Shown piece by piece: positions 1 through 8,622 of a stretch of DNA of 58,878 bases. The notes under the pieces are model-generated. The model had not been told where the DNA came from, made no database searches, and saw only the letters and a list, made by a program, of their open reading frames with translations. Source of the DNA: Marinobacterium ramblicola (GTDB lineage Bacteria; Pseudomonadota; Gammaproteobacteria; Pseudomonadales; Balneatricaceae); assembly GCF_019084545.1 (NCBI RefSeq), contig NZ_JAHREP010000029.1:1-58878 (forward strand). Direction: 5' to 3'. Each line of letters starts with the position of its first letter. Within the stretch, counting starts at the first letter, position 1. A program made the position numbers and the translations under genes.

Positions 1-57
1 AGTCGGTTTATTGATGCCTCGGTGGAGGGGACATCTCAAGTTGCGATTTTGGGGACT

Positions 58-207
58 TTAGCAACCGGCACTGACATCGGCTTGGGTAAGCCGATCAGAA
101 AACTCATACAGCAAGCCAGCTTTCACCTGATCCAAGGTGAAGGCCGCTCCCGGCATTCTTTCTCGTGCAGCTTCAGTCAGTTCCTTTCGGAATTCTTCAA
201 CATCCAT
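58..207 (-). CDS. Small hypothetical protein (49 aa)
   Basis: Short reading frame starting at ATG 207 and ending at TAA 58-60, preceded by an AAGGG-type ribosome binding site about 8 bases upstream. The product is 49 residues: an acidic, helical-looking N-terminus (MDVEEFRKEL) and a C-terminus ending in SAGC. I do not recognise a family. It sits in a gene-poor stretch beside toxin-antitoxin genes, so it could be a small accessory protein or the remnant of a longer gene. Only the ribosome binding site and reasonable codon use support it. Confidence 0.35.
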   Translation of the reverse strand: MDVEEFRKELTEAARERMPGAAFTLDQVKAGLLYEFSDRLTQADVSAGC

Positions 208-547
208 TTTCACTACCCTTTCATTCCTGACTAACAGGTCATACCGAAGCTTTAGATGCTAAGACGGTATCAACAGGCCTCGCCTAACACCCTAAAATGC
301 CATTTTCTCTGTCTCAGGGCCATAGACTGAGCACTTTCCACCCATTTTAGCCGACTGCAACTGCCTTTTCAGGCAGTGTAGGCAGATCCACCCTCTGCTA
401 TCAACATCTGATCCACGCGCACTTTGGCCAGAGCGAACAACGGTAAGCGCCGTTAAATCGACACACTTCCCCTAATCGTACTGCGCCACATTTTTTGCAG
501 CTGGCTCCAGCGCCACATTCCACGGCAGGAGGGCTTGAGAAGCACAC
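208..547. other. Intergenic stretch without a recognised gene
   Basis: No convincing reading frame on either strand. A short inverted repeat (ACTGCC / GGCAGT, 360-377, six-base loop) is visible but has no T-run. The right edge runs into the aldehyde dehydrogenase relic at 548. Nothing else is recognised. Confidence 0.5.
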
Positions 548-745
548 TTAACGCTGGTCCTGACCGCCGATCAGGCGACGGATACCGAGTGGGTTGCCGT
601 CCTTGATCGATGCGGGCAGCATCGCCTGCGGTAGCTCCTGGTAACACACCGGGCGCAGAAAGCGGTTGATTGCCGCGGAGCCAACCGAGGTAGTGCGGCT
701 GTCGGAGGTGGCCGGTTTCGCCCATCGCCCGCTGTTGAAGCAAGG
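548..745 (-). pseudogene. Relic of a 2-oxoglutarate semialdehyde dehydrogenase gene with large internal deletion
   Basis: In one frame this encodes [20 protein letters not shown] and the end [12 protein letters not shown], nearly identical to the C-terminus of the intact dehydrogenase at 2114-3697. Just upstream, in another frame, it reads QRAMGETG, matching QRAMAETG near residue 90 of the intact enzyme. The relic therefore joins codons near 93 to codons near 467, with about 370 codons missing and the frame shifted. The junction lies at a GGCCGG shared by both parental sites, which suggests a microhomology deletion. It has no start of its own and cannot make an enzyme. It is separated from the intact copy by the prlF-yhaV pair. 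Confidence 0.85.
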
Positions 746-819
746 GTTGTCGGCAGCAGGCATCGACACGTTCCGCATCGAAACCAACGGATCTATGGTT
801 ACCCCGTTGGAGGTGAATT

Positions 820-1119
820 ATGAATCCAGGTATCAGAGATTTACCCATCGATCAGCGTATCAGGCTGGTTGAAGAGGTGTGGGACAGCATTGCTGCCGAC
901 CAGGGTAGTGTCGGACTCACCGAGGCTCAGCGGATTGAGCTGAATCGTCGGCTTGATGCGTATGAAGAGGATGGCCAAGCCGGAGCAGACGTACAATCGG
1001 TGCTGGAAGGGATCCGTAAAAGACGGAATTCGGAACTCGGGGGTCAGAAGGGACATGTCACTCGACAAGTTTCTTGGCGACTTCGTTCAAACGATCCAAA
1101 GTACCGGCCGCTTCTTTGA
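820..1119 (+). CDS. Orphan addiction-module antitoxin-like protein with abnormal C-terminal tail
   Basis: A GGAGGTG ribosome binding site precedes ATG 820. Residues 1-68 (MNPGIRDLPIDQRIRLVEE, then a helical region ending near GIRKRR) resemble the short 'putative addiction module component' antitoxins (TIGR02574-like), which are usually about 70 residues and are followed by a RelE/ParE toxin. Here the frame runs on to 99 residues, and the last 21 codons overlap the 3' end of the convergent yhaV gene. No toxin follows. I infer that the natural stop and the cognate toxin were lost when the neighbouring DNA was rearranged. It may still be a working antitoxin without a partner, or a degraded gene. 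Confidence 0.6.
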   Translation: MNPGIRDLPIDQRIRLVEEVWDSIAADQGSVGLTEAQRIELNRRLDAYEEDGQAGADVQSVLEGIRKRRNSELGGQKGHVTRQVSWRLRSNDPKYRPLL

Positions 1120-1564
1120 GCAGTGAGGCCCAATTGTCTGGTGGATGGCCTGTCTTGAGCATTTTTTCAAAGACGCGATAGGCATCCTTTTTACTGTCAT
1201 AGGCACGTTTATTTTTTTCGTCATTGACCCAGGCAAATACAATAATTTTTGATGCTGAATCAAAGCGAAAAAACAGCCGGTACTGCTGAAAGAATTTCGC
1301 GCGAAACCAATGCTTATGGTCGTTTCCTAATGTATCGCCCTGGCGATATTCCGGAAGTGATGGATCCTGAGGTATGACCTCAAATGCCAACCTGGCAATA
1401 GCGGCGAGGCGTTTGGTAGCGTTTTTCTTCCCAAAATTCTGAGGATCTTTTTCTTTAAGCGCTTCGACCTGATCAAGGAGTGAATCAAGCTCATCGAGAA
1501 ATAGCGGGTGGCAAAAGACCGTCCACCCGTTGATAACGAGACTGGTTTGATCCGGCAAAATCAT
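1058..1564 (-). CDS. yhaV: Type II toxin YhaV (RelE-superfamily ribonuclease)
   Basis: The 168-residue protein follows E. coli YhaV closely in layout: an N-terminal NGWTVFCHPLF segment, the KDPQNFGKKNATKRLAAI region, HWFRAKF, YRLFFRFD, the AWVNDEKNKRAY stretch and VFEKMLKTGHPPDNW. YhaV is a RelE-like mRNA interferase that cleaves mRNA at the ribosome and is neutralised by PrlF. The start ATG overlaps the end of the antitoxin gene by four bases, so the two are translationally coupled. Its 3' end overlaps the convergent orphan antitoxin ORF. The gene looks intact. Confidence 0.93.
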   Translation of the reverse strand: MILPDQTSLVINGWTVFCHPLFLDELDSLLDQVEALKEKDPQNFGKKNATKRLAAIARLAFEVIPQDPSLPEYRQGDTLGNDHKHWFRAKFFQQYRLFFRFDSASKIIVFAWVNDEKNKRAYDSKKDAYRVFEKMLKTGHPPDNWASLLKEAAGTLDRLNEVAKKLVE

Positions 1565-1890
1565 TCGTCCTCGTCATCTAACGGTGCATCCAGATCGACT
1601 TCGATGCCGCCAACGAGACTTTGGATACGGGAGGCGAGTTCAGGTGTTGCAGCCTTCAGTCTTTGGGGGTTGGCTTGAATGTCATTTGCCAGAAAGGTCA
1701 GAAAGCTACCCAGTACCGGGTCAGCTTCATCCTGATCAGCGCGTGACAATAGAACATTGCCATCAGGCTGTATGGTGTAGCGAATCTTTTCCCGCTTGCC
1801 TAAATGCAATGCTTTGCGAACGGCGTCAGGGACGGTGGTCTGATACCGGTCGGTCAGAGTCGATTCCGTGATGAGTATGGAGTTCGCCAT
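1561..1890 (-). CDS. prlF: Antitoxin PrlF (SohA), AbrB-fold
   Basis: 109 residues. The N-terminal half (STLTDRYQTTVPDAVRKALH, then REKIRYTIQPDGNVLLSRA) is a SpoVT/AbrB swapped-hairpin DNA-binding domain. The C-terminal half (DPVLGSFLTFLANDIQ and an acidic DEDE end) matches the PrlF toxin-binding region. PrlF neutralises YhaV and represses its own operon. It is the first gene of the pair, with a four-base overlap to yhaV. A perfect 18-base palindrome lies 40 bases upstream and is the likely autoregulatory site. Confidence 0.92.
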   Translation of the reverse strand: MANSILITESTLTDRYQTTVPDAVRKALHLGKREKIRYTIQPDGNVLLSRADQDEADPVLGSFLTFLANDIQANPQRLKAATPELASRIQSLVGGIEVDLDAPLDDEDE

Positions 1891-1930
1891 GGTGAACCTC
1901 TCTGTACGTAAAATAAAACCTACCCGAATA

Positions 1931-1948
1931 GTAATGCAATTGCATTAC
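1931..1948. promoter_or_regulatory. 18-base perfect palindrome, candidate PrlF operator
   Basis: GTAATGCAATTGCATTAC reads the same on both strands and lies 40 bases upstream of the prlF start. PrlF-type antitoxins repress their own promoters through palindromic sites; assigning this one to PrlF is inference from position. Confidence 0.6.
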
Positions 1949-2030
1949 CACATCAAGAATCATCAGACCTCGCTACCTGCGGTAGCTGGGTCACACCCTC
2001 TCTGAGCTTATATCCAGACATTCGGGATGA

Positions 2031-2063
2031 AAAAAACCCCTGCTCCATCGCTGGAGGCAGGGG
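2031..2063 (-). terminator. Rho-independent terminator of the semialdehyde dehydrogenase gene
   Basis: On the minus strand the arm CCCCTGCCTCCA pairs with TGGAGCAGGGG across a four-base loop and is followed by six T. It lies about 50 bases past the stop of the dehydrogenase and ends the glucarate block. Confidence 0.85.
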
Positions 2064-2113
2064 CCAAACACCAAGCCAAAGGCGAATGGCTTGAGAAGCA
2101 CACTGGAGAGAAC

Positions 2114-3697
2114 TTAACGCTGGTCCTGACCGTCAACCAGGCGGCGGATGCCGAGCGGATTGCTGTCCTTGATCGCCTCGGGCAGCAGCGCCTGTGGCAG
2201 GTCCTGGTAGCACACCGGGCGCAGGAAGCGGTTGATCGCCGCGGAGCCGACCGACGTGGTGCGGCTGTCGGAGGTGGCCGGGAAGGGGCCGCCGTGGACC
2301 ATGGCGTGGCACACTTCGACGCCGGTCGGGTAGCCGTTGCAGAGGATGCGGCCGGCCTTGCGCTCCAGCACCGGCAGCAGTGCACGCGCGGCTTCGATAT
2401 CGGCGTCCTCCAGTTGCAGCGTGGCGGTCAGTTGCCCTTCCAGATGCTCCGCCACGCGGACGAAGTCGGCGACGCTCTTGCACTCGATCACCAGCGAGGT
2501 GGAGCCGAATACTTCGTCGCCCAGCGACTCATCGGCGATAAAGGCTTCGGCGCTGGTCACGTAGAGACCGGCGCGGCACTGGTTGGGCGCATCGCTGCCC
2601 TGCCCGACCGCCACTTCGCGCACACCGGCATTGCCCTTCAGCCGATCCACACCGCTGCAGTACGCGGAGAAGATCCCCGGTGTCAGCATGGTCTGGGTGG
2701 CCACCTTGGACAGCTCGGCGGCAGCCACTTCAAGGAAGGTGTCCAGTTCGGCGCCGGACTGGGCGATCACCAGTCCCGGATTGGTACAGAACTGGCCGGC
2801 ACCCATGGTCAGCGAGCCGACGAAGCCCTTGGCGATCGCTTCGCCGCGCGCGTTCAGCGCTTGCGGCATCAGGAACACCGGGTTGATCGAACACATCTCG
2901 GCATAGACCGGAATCGGCTCGGGACGTTTGGCCGCCTGCTCCATCAGCGCGGTACCGCCGGCACGGGAGCCGGTAAAGCCCACCGCCTTGATCCGCGGAT
3001 GCTTGACCAGCTCAACCCCGACTTCGTTGCCGGAGCCGAACAGCAGGGAGAACACGCCTTCCGGCAGTTGGCACTTGGCCACTGCGGCCTGGATGGCACG
3101 GCCGACCAGCTCCGAGGTGCCGGGGTGTGCCGAGTGCGCCTTGACCACCACCGGGCAGCCGGCCGCCAGCGCGGAGGCGGTATCGCCACCGGCGACGGAG
3201 AACGCCAGCGGGAAGTTGCTGGCGCCGAACACGGCCACCGGCCCGAGCGGAATCATGCGCAGGCGCAGGTCGTTGCGCGGCAGCGGCTGACGCTCCGGCA
3301 TCGCCGGATCGATACGCACATCCAGATAGTTGCCGCTGCGTACCACCGAGGCGAACAGGCGCAGCTGGTTCATGGTGCGACCGCGCTCGCCCTCGATACG
3401 CGCCTGCGGCAGGCCGGTCTCGGCCATGGCACGCTGCACCAGTTCGTCACCCAGCGCCAGAATCTCGTCGGCGCAGGTTTCCAGGAAGCGGGCACGGGTT
3501 TCCGGGTCGGTTTCGCGGAAGCTGTCGAACGCGGCCCAGGCCAACTCGGCCGCCGCGTCGACGTCCTCTTTGCTACCGCCGCCGAACAGCGGTTCCAGAT
3601 TTTCGTTGGTGGCGGGGTTGATCGCCTGTATCGCTTTGCTCGTGCCCTTGACGGTACGCGAGCCGATCAGCATTTCGCCGAGAATAGTCATCTGCAT
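2114..3697 (-). CDS. 2-oxoglutarate semialdehyde dehydrogenase, NAD(P)+-dependent
   Basis: A 527-residue aldehyde dehydrogenase superfamily protein. It oxidises 2,5-dioxopentanoate (2-oxoglutarate semialdehyde) to 2-oxoglutarate, the last step of D-glucarate breakdown. Visible hallmarks are the cofactor-fold segment [20 protein letters not shown], the general-base glutamate in [10 protein letters not shown], and the catalytic cysteine in [11 protein letters not shown]. The C-terminal [19 protein letters not shown] is typical of this subfamily. It follows the GntR regulator, gudD and kdgD on the same strand, which supports the substrate. A 113-base gap with a small palindrome separates it from the regulator, so it may have its own promoter. 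A deleted second copy lies at 548-745. Confidence 0.9.
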   Translation of the reverse strand: MQMTILGEMLIGSRTVKGTSKAIQAINPATNENLEPLFGGGSKEDVDAAAELAWAAFDSFRETDPETRARFLETCADEILALGDELVQRAMAETGLPQARIEGERGRTMNQLRLFASVVRSGNYLDVRIDPAMPERQPLPRNDLRLRMIPLGPVAVFGASNFPLAFSVAGGDTASALAAGCPVVVKAHSAHPGTSELVGRAIQAAVAKCQLPEGVFSLLFGSGNEVGVELVKHPRIKAVGFTGSRAGGTALMEQAAKRPEPIPVYAEMCSINPVFLMPQALNARGEAIAKGFVGSLTMGAGQFCTNPGLVIAQSGAELDTFLEVAAAELSKVATQTMLTPGIFSAYCSGVDRLKGNAGVREVAVGQGSDAPNQCRAGLYVTSAEAFIADESLGDEVFGSTSLVIECKSVADFVRVAEHLEGQLTATLQLEDADIEAARALLPVLERKAGRILCNGYPTGVEVCHAMVHGGPFPATSDSRTTSVGSAAINRFLRPVCYQDLPQALLPEAIKDSNPLGIRRLVDGQDQR

Positions 3698-3732
3698 AAT
3701 CCTCCAGTAAAGAGTGTCTGGCCCAGGCTACC

Positions 3733-3745
3733 GTACATCCTGTAC
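3733..3745. promoter_or_regulatory. Palindrome GTACATCCTGTAC upstream of the dehydrogenase, candidate regulator site
   Basis: A 5-3-5 inverted repeat 36 bases before the dehydrogenase start. GntR/FCD regulators bind short palindromes, and the regulator gene is adjacent. A second GTAC-containing inverted repeat (CCTGTAC / GTACAGG, 3832-3850) falls within the 3' coding end of the regulator. Function is inferred. Confidence 0.4.
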
Positions 3746-3810
3746 ATAACCGGGCACCGTTCAAACCAGCAATGTCTTGTGAAGCAGCAGTCGAGCGGCG
3801 CAGCTATGCC

Positions 3811-4569
3811 TTACTCGAACTGCTGACTGGTCCTGTACTTCTCGTACAGGTGATAGGCACGGTAGAGGTGCGTATGCATCGCCTTGCTTGCCTTTTCGGG
3901 CTCACCTTCCCGGATCGCGTCAAAGATAGCGCGGTGCTCCTGACGCACCCGCTCGAGATACTCCTCGGTGGCGGGGCGATCCAGGTTGGTGTTGACGATC
4001 TTCGCTCTGGGGATAATGTTTTTGTTGAACTGCTCGTAGAACTGTCGGAAGAAGTGGTTGCCGGTCGCGCTTGCAATTGCAAGGTGGAAGGCCAGATCCT
4101 CCTCCCGCGCCAGTTCCCCTTTTGCCAACGCCGCATCGAATGCGGACAGGCTCTGTTCGAGACGTTCGATATCCTGCTCGGTGCGGCGCATGGCCGCCAT
4201 CTCCGCCGCCTTCTCCTCCACGCACATGCGCAGTTCGAGAATATTGAGGATATCTTCCACGGCCGTGGGATTGATGGTGTAGGCAAACAGCGTTTCCGCC
4301 GGCTGACTGCGCATCACCGTGGTGCCGACACCGCGCCGTGTCTCGACCAGACCCAGCGACTTGAGCTGAGTGATCGCCTCACGAATGACGGTGCGGCTGA
4401 CGGCGAACATGTCGCACAGCTGCGCCTCGGTCGGCAGTTTGTCGCCCACCGGGATATGGCCCTGGGTAATCATCTGCTCCAGCTGCTTGGCGACATGAGA
4501 GGCGAGGCTCTCCGAGCGCCGAACCGGCTCGACGTTAAAGCTGCCGCCGGCGGCAGAGGGGTTACCCAT
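3811..4569 (-). CDS. GntR-family (FCD/FadR-type) transcriptional regulator
   Basis: 252 residues. The N-terminal winged helix-turn-helix (residues about 20-85: SLASHVAKQLEQMI, VGDKLPTEAQLCDMFAVSRT, VIREAITQLKSLGLVETRRG) is followed by an all-helical FCD ligand domain. The FCD part has the histidine/aspartate metal-site pattern (LAFHLAIASATGNHFF, MHTHLYRAYH). Regulators of this class sit beside sugar-acid genes and are usually repressors released by a pathway intermediate. Its place between gudD and the semialdehyde dehydrogenase makes it the probable glucarate regulator. It may bind the repeats before kdgD (7065-7091) and the palindrome at 3733-3745. Confidence 0.88.
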   Translation of the reverse strand: MGNPSAAGGSFNVEPVRRSESLASHVAKQLEQMITQGHIPVGDKLPTEAQLCDMFAVSRTVIREAITQLKSLGLVETRRGVGTTVMRSQPAETLFAYTINPTAVEDILNILELRMCVEEKAAEMAAMRRTEQDIERLEQSLSAFDAALAKGELAREEDLAFHLAIASATGNHFFRQFYEQFNKNIIPRAKIVNTNLDRPATEEYLERVRQEHRAIFDAIREGEPEKASKAMHTHLYRAYHLYEKYRTSQQFE

Positions 4570-4674
4570 GGATCGATCCTTTCATCAATTGTTTTTGGCC
4601 TGCCACATTATCCCATAAAGCTTGGGTGTTTCTACTTATCTCACCTGCTTACCTAACCTGCTTACCTAATTCGT

Positions 4675-6000
4675 TTATCTAACCAGGGCCGGACGTTTCG
4701 GATCGAAGCGCCAGCCCGGGATCAGGTACTGCATCGCCATGGCATCGTCGCGCCGGCCCAGGGTCAGCGTCTTGTACAGCGCGTGTGCCTCGTCCAGCTT
4801 GTCGCGATCCAGTTCGATCCCCAGACCCGGCTTGGTCGGCACTTTCAACTTGCCTTCGCGAATCTTCAACGGATCCTTGGTGATGCGCTGACCGTCCTGC
4901 CAGATCCAGTGGGTGTCGATCGCGGTGATCTCACCCGGACAGGCCGCCGCGACATGGGTCATCATCGCCAGCGAGATGTCGAAGTGGTTGTTGGAGTGCG
5001 AGCCCCAGGTCATGCCCCACTCGTTGCACAGCTCGCCCACCGCCACCGCGCCCTGCATGGTCCAGAAGTGGCAATCCGCCAGCGGGATGTCGACCGAATC
5101 CAGCCGCACCGCGTTGCGCAGTTGCTGCCAGTCGGTGGCGATCATGTTGGTGGCGGTTTTCAGGCCCGTGATGCGCTTGAACTCCGCCAGGGTTTCGCGA
5201 CCGGACCAGGCGCCCTCCTGGCCGCAGGGATCCTCGGCATAGCTGAGCATATGCTTGATCGGGGTGAGGTACTCCACCGCCTGCTTCAGTGTCCAGGCAC
5301 CGTTCGGGTCCAGTGTCAGGCGCGCCTCCGGGAAAGCGTCGTAGAGTGCCGCGATACACTCCGCTTCCTGATGGCCATCCAGCACCCCGCCCTTGAGCTT
5401 GAAGTCCTTGAAGCCGTAACGCTGGTAAGCGGCTTTCGCCAGGCGCGCGATCGCATCCGGGCTCAAGGCCTCCTGAGTGCGTACCAGATCCCAGTCGTCG
5501 ACCGGATTAAAGCAGCTCGGATAGGGCAGATCTGTCTTCTTGGGATCACCAAGCTGAAACAGGTAGCCCAGCGCCTCGACCTCGTCACGCTGCTTGCCGA
5601 ACTGACCGAGCAGTTCCGCCACCGGCAGCCCCAGGTTCTGACCGGCCAGGTCCAGCAGTGCCGATTCGATACCGGTGATCACATGCACCGCGGTGCGCAG
5701 ATCGAAGGTCTGGTTGCCGCGCACGTCGTCGGCCTGCCCGGAGGTGGTGGCACGGACACGGCTGATGATCGCCTTGTAATGCCCGACGCTCTGCCCCTCC
5801 ACCAGCTCGCGGCAGCGCTCCAGCGTATCGATGATGGCGGAGGTCGCCGGGATCTCGCCCAAGCCGATATTGCCGTCGTTGTCTTCGAGTACCACGACGA
5901 CGCGGATGAACCAGGGCGCATGACCGCCGCTGAGGTTCAGCAGGAAGCCGTCATACCCGGCCACCGGCACCACGGTCATTTTCTTTACAGTCGTGAACAT
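4675..6000 (-). CDS. gudD: Glucarate dehydratase
   Basis: 441 residues, the usual GudD length. This is an enolase-superfamily enzyme that removes water from D-glucarate (and L-idarate) to give 5-keto-4-deoxy-D-glucarate. Family features include [17 protein letters not shown] with the KxK base pair, metal ligands in LTLDPNGAW and [12 protein letters not shown], the [10 protein letters not shown] segment and the histidine base in [15 protein letters not shown]. It lies 75 bases after kdgD and about 105 bases before the GntR regulator, all on the minus strand. Catalysis is cytoplasmic. The start [10 protein letters not shown] is supported by a GGAG ribosome binding site. Confidence 0.96.
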   Translation of the reverse strand: MFTTVKKMTVVPVAGYDGFLLNLSGGHAPWFIRVVVVLEDNDGNIGLGEIPATSAIIDTLERCRELVEGQSVGHYKAIISRVRATTSGQADDVRGNQTFDLRTAVHVITGIESALLDLAGQNLGLPVAELLGQFGKQRDEVEALGYLFQLGDPKKTDLPYPSCFNPVDDWDLVRTQEALSPDAIARLAKAAYQRYGFKDFKLKGGVLDGHQEAECIAALYDAFPEARLTLDPNGAWTLKQAVEYLTPIKHMLSYAEDPCGQEGAWSGRETLAEFKRITGLKTATNMIATDWQQLRNAVRLDSVDIPLADCHFWTMQGAVAVGELCNEWGMTWGSHSNNHFDISLAMMTHVAAACPGEITAIDTHWIWQDGQRITKDPLKIREGKLKVPTKPGLGIELDRDKLDEAHALYKTLTLGRRDDAMAMQYLIPGWRFDPKRPALVR

Positions 6001-6075
6001 GCTCTGACCTCTGGAGAAAAGGGGATCGGACGCTAACCCCTTCGCTTCCGTCCGACCCCAAGGGGTGCTCGTTGC

Positions 6076-6987
6076 TTATCGGTTGGCGTTGATGATTGCC
6101 GCCAGCTCCTCTTTCTCCGCTGCGCTCGGCATGGTCAGCGGCGCACGCACATCACCGGCCGAGCGCCCGACAATGTCGGCACCGGCCTTGATCAGGCTGA
6201 CCGCGTAGCCCTTCTTGCGATCGCGCAGGCGGCAGAACGGGATGAAGAAGTTCTTGATGATGGCAGTTACGGTGGCCTGATCGCCGCCACGCAGCGCGCT
6301 GTAGAACTTCATCGCCATCTCCGGCATGAAGTTGAACACCGCGGATGAGTAGGTGTTGACGCCGATCGACAGGTAGGCCTCGGCAAAGATCTCGGCCGTC
6401 GGCACGCCACCGATATAGACCAGACGGTCGCCGACGGTCTTGATGGTGTCGTTCAATGCGGCGATGCTGCCGACGCCGTCCTTCAGGCCGATCAGGTTCG
6501 GACAGGCCGCAGCCAGCGCCTTGACACTCTCGGCGTCGAGGATGCCGTTGCCGCGGTTGTAGTAGACCACCTGCAGCGGGGTGCTGTTGATCACCGCCTT
6601 GGCGTACTCGACGACGCCGTCGGCCGGACACTCGGTCAGGTAGGGCGGCATCAGCAGAATCGCATCGATACCGGCCTCCTCCGCCGCCGCGCAGTAGGCC
6701 CTGGCATCCGGGATGCTCTTGCCGGCGCTGGCGATCACCGGCACACGACCGGCGACGGTCTCCACCGCGATCTTGCAGATCTGCTTGTATTCATCCATCG
6801 ACAGGGAGAAGAACTCCCCTGTGCCGCCGGCAACGAACACGCTGGAAACGCCCTGCTGCACGAACCACTCGATACGCTCGCGGTAGGTGTCGGCGTTGAA
6901 CTGGCCATTGGCATCGAAATCGGTGATCGGGAAGGAGAGCAGGCCGTCGCTGAGCGACTGGCGAATACGTTCTACGGAGAGTGCCAT
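6076..6987 (-). CDS. kdgD: 5-dehydro-4-deoxyglucarate dehydratase (decarboxylating)
   Basis: A DapA-like TIM barrel of 303 residues. It converts 5-keto-4-deoxyglucarate to 2-oxoglutarate semialdehyde with loss of water and CO2. Visible residues are GGTGEFFSL (substrate carboxylate loop), the tyrosine in VVYYNRGNG and the Schiff-base lysine in LIGLKDGVGS. I place the start at ATG 6987 (MALSVERIRQSL), preceded by AGGA at a good distance. An upstream ATG at 7131 would add 48 residues unlike the family and would run through the promoter repeats. It is the first gene of the glucarate block, and its product feeds the dehydrogenase at 2114-3697. Confidence 0.93.
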   Translation of the reverse strand: MALSVERIRQSLSDGLLSFPITDFDANGQFNADTYRERIEWFVQQGVSSVFVAGGTGEFFSLSMDEYKQICKIAVETVAGRVPVIASAGKSIPDARAYCAAAEEAGIDAILLMPPYLTECPADGVVEYAKAVINSTPLQVVYYNRGNGILDAESVKALAAACPNLIGLKDGVGSIAALNDTIKTVGDRLVYIGGVPTAEIFAEAYLSIGVNTYSSAVFNFMPEMAMKFYSALRGGDQATVTAIIKNFFIPFCRLRDRKKGYAVSLIKAGADIVGRSAGDVRAPLTMPSAAEKEELAAIINANR

Positions 6988-7064
6988 CTTTACTTGTCCT
7001 CTAGTCAACCTGTCGTTGCGTAGCGATACACCGGCCCGGGACAGGATGATCTGCAGCCGGTTAA

Positions 7065-7091
7065 GTTGTAATACATCATACAACATACAAC
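7065..7091. promoter_or_regulatory. Repeat cluster upstream of kdgD, candidate GntR operator
   Basis: GTTGTA (7065-7070) faces TACAAC (7079-7084) as an inverted repeat with eight bases between, and TACAAC recurs at 7086-7091. On the minus strand this gives tandem TTGTATG units. It lies about 80-100 bases before the kdgD start and also upstream of the divergent membrane protein, so one regulator could control both. Confidence 0.45.
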
Positions 7092-7272
7092 TCGACCTGC
7101 AACAGTTATATTTCGCATCGCTCAATGCCATAAGCGTTGTTTATGGAAGCGCCCCGGTGCTATTCCCTTGTCACCGGGTTAAAGGCATAGTGCAGCGACA
7201 ACTCCAACGACACGCCAGCCACCCCCTTCCGCACCCGACAGCGACATAAACAGGGCAATTTCCGGTTCAACG

Positions 7273-8622
7273 ATGCAGCAAGCAAGGCAACAACCCAGGC
7301 AAGGCACAGGGCAACGCGTAGGGCAGCAGATAGGTACCGAACTATCGGGATGGTTGCTGATGTGCACCGTTCTGCTTGCGCTGATATCGGCCCTTGGCGA
7401 CACCCTCCCCGGTTACATGGCGGGCATTCCGATCTGGATATCGGCACTGATGCTGGTCGACCGCGTCAAGCCTTCGCAGCGTCGTCAGATCCTGCTGCTG
7501 TTTCTGATCGGGCTGGTCGGACTGGTGTTCGGTACGCTCAACGGCGCCGATCATCATTATCTGCTGCGCGCCCTCTCGGCCAATCAGATGGTGGTGGCGA
7601 TGCTGATCGGTGTCAGCTTCCTGCGTATCGTCGCCCTGGCCGGGATCCGCTCCGACGAGACACTGCCCAGAGGCAAGCGCGCGCTGTTGAAGACGCTGCT
7701 CGGTACCCATCTGTTCGGTTCGGTGATCAACATCTCCTCCACGCTGATCGTCGGCGACCGCCTCAGCGCCCATCGGCCGATGCAGGCGGTGCAGGGGCTG
7801 ACGCTGCTGCGCAGTTTTGCGGCCTGCGCGTTCTGGTCGCCCTTTTTTGCCGCCATGGGTCTGACGCTGGTCAGCGCCCCCGGTGCCCGCCTCGAGACCC
7901 TTGTGCTCTATGGCTTGCCGCTGGCGATTCTGGCGTTGGCATTGAGCGCCTGGGAGATCCATCGCCACCCCGATGCCGACTCGGCCGGCGGTTATCCGAT
8001 GCATTTGGGCGCTTTATGGATGCCGCTGCTGCTGGCGGCACTGGTGATCGTCAGCCATCTGATCTGGCCTCGTGTCAGCGTACTGACGCTGGTAACGCTG
8101 ATCTCGCTGCTCTTTACGCTGGCCTGGCTGACGCTGAAGCGGGGAGGCGCAGGGCTGTCGGAGGCGGTGAATCACGTCCGGGTCGGGCTGCCCAACCTCA
8201 GCGGCGAAGTGCTGCTGTTCGCGGCGGCGTCGATGCTGGCCGCCGGTGTCGCCGCCACGCTGTCGTCGCTCGATCTCAATCTGGCGCCTGCTCACTTCGG
8301 TCCTCTGCAGGCGTGTATCGTGCTGCTGATACTGGTCGCGCTGGCCATGGCGGGGATGCATCCGGTCACCAGCGTGGTGCTGGCCGGCAGCATATTGGCG
8401 CCGTCGGTGAACGACCCGAACCTGCTGGGCCTGACCCTGTTGATGGGCTGGTCGCTGGGTGTCGCGCTGTCGCCCTTCTCCGGCATACAGCTAAGCCTGC
8501 AATCCCGCTACGGCATCAAGGCGACCGAGCTACTGAAGCTGAACCTGCTGTACGCCCCGGTGATGCTGGTGATCTGCTCTCTGGTGATCTGGCTGTACGG
8601 GATGCTGCACCCGCTCGCCTAA
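7273..8622 (+). CDS. Multi-pass inner-membrane protein, possible sugar-acid transporter
   Basis: 449 residues, mostly hydrophobic, with roughly ten to twelve membrane segments. Repeated GMHPVTSVVLAG / SPFSGIQ-type loops in the second half recall ion-transporter (IT) superfamily carriers, but I cannot name a family. It is divergent from kdgD and shares the 7.0-7.27 kb intergenic region. No other transporter is linked to the glucarate genes, so uptake of glucarate or a related acid is a reasonable inference. The start at 7273 has only a weak ribosome binding site; an ATG at 7360 is an alternative. Its stop overlaps that of the convergent hypE (8619-8622). Confidence 0.6.
   Translation: MQQARQQPRQGTGQRVGQQIGTELSGWLLMCTVLLALISALGDTLPGYMAGIPIWISALMLVDRVKPSQRRQILLLFLIGLVGLVFGTLNGADHHYLLRALSANQMVVAMLIGVSFLRIVALAGIRSDETLPRGKRALLKTLLGTHLFGSVINISSTLIVGDRLSAHRPMQAVQGLTLLRSFAACAFWSPFFAAMGLTLVSAPGARLETLVLYGLPLAILALALSAWEIHRHPDADSAGGYPMHLGALWMPLLLAALVIVSHLIWPRVSVLTLVTLISLLFTLAWLTLKRGGAGLSEAVNHVRVGLPNLSGEVLLFAAASMLAAGVAATLSSLDLNLAPAHFGPLQACIVLLILVALAMAGMHPVTSVVLAGSILAPSVNDPNLLGLTLLMGWSLGVALSPFSGIQLSLQSRYGIKATELLKLNLLYAPVMLVICSLVIWLYGMLHPLA

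Noticed and set aside
2027-3826. 599-codon plus-strand open frame
   Set aside because: It lies opposite the intact semialdehyde dehydrogenase, whose sequence matches a known family with all catalytic residues. The antisense frame is a by-product of GC-rich codon use.
3832-3850. Inverted repeat CCTGTAC / GTACAGG as an operator
   Set aside because: It lies within the last codons of the GntR gene (YEKYRTS region) and may be coincidence; kept only as a note with the nearby intergenic palindrome.
4783-6036. 417-codon plus-strand open frame
   Set aside because: Antisense to gudD, which has full enolase-superfamily motifs; no family resemblance in the antisense product.
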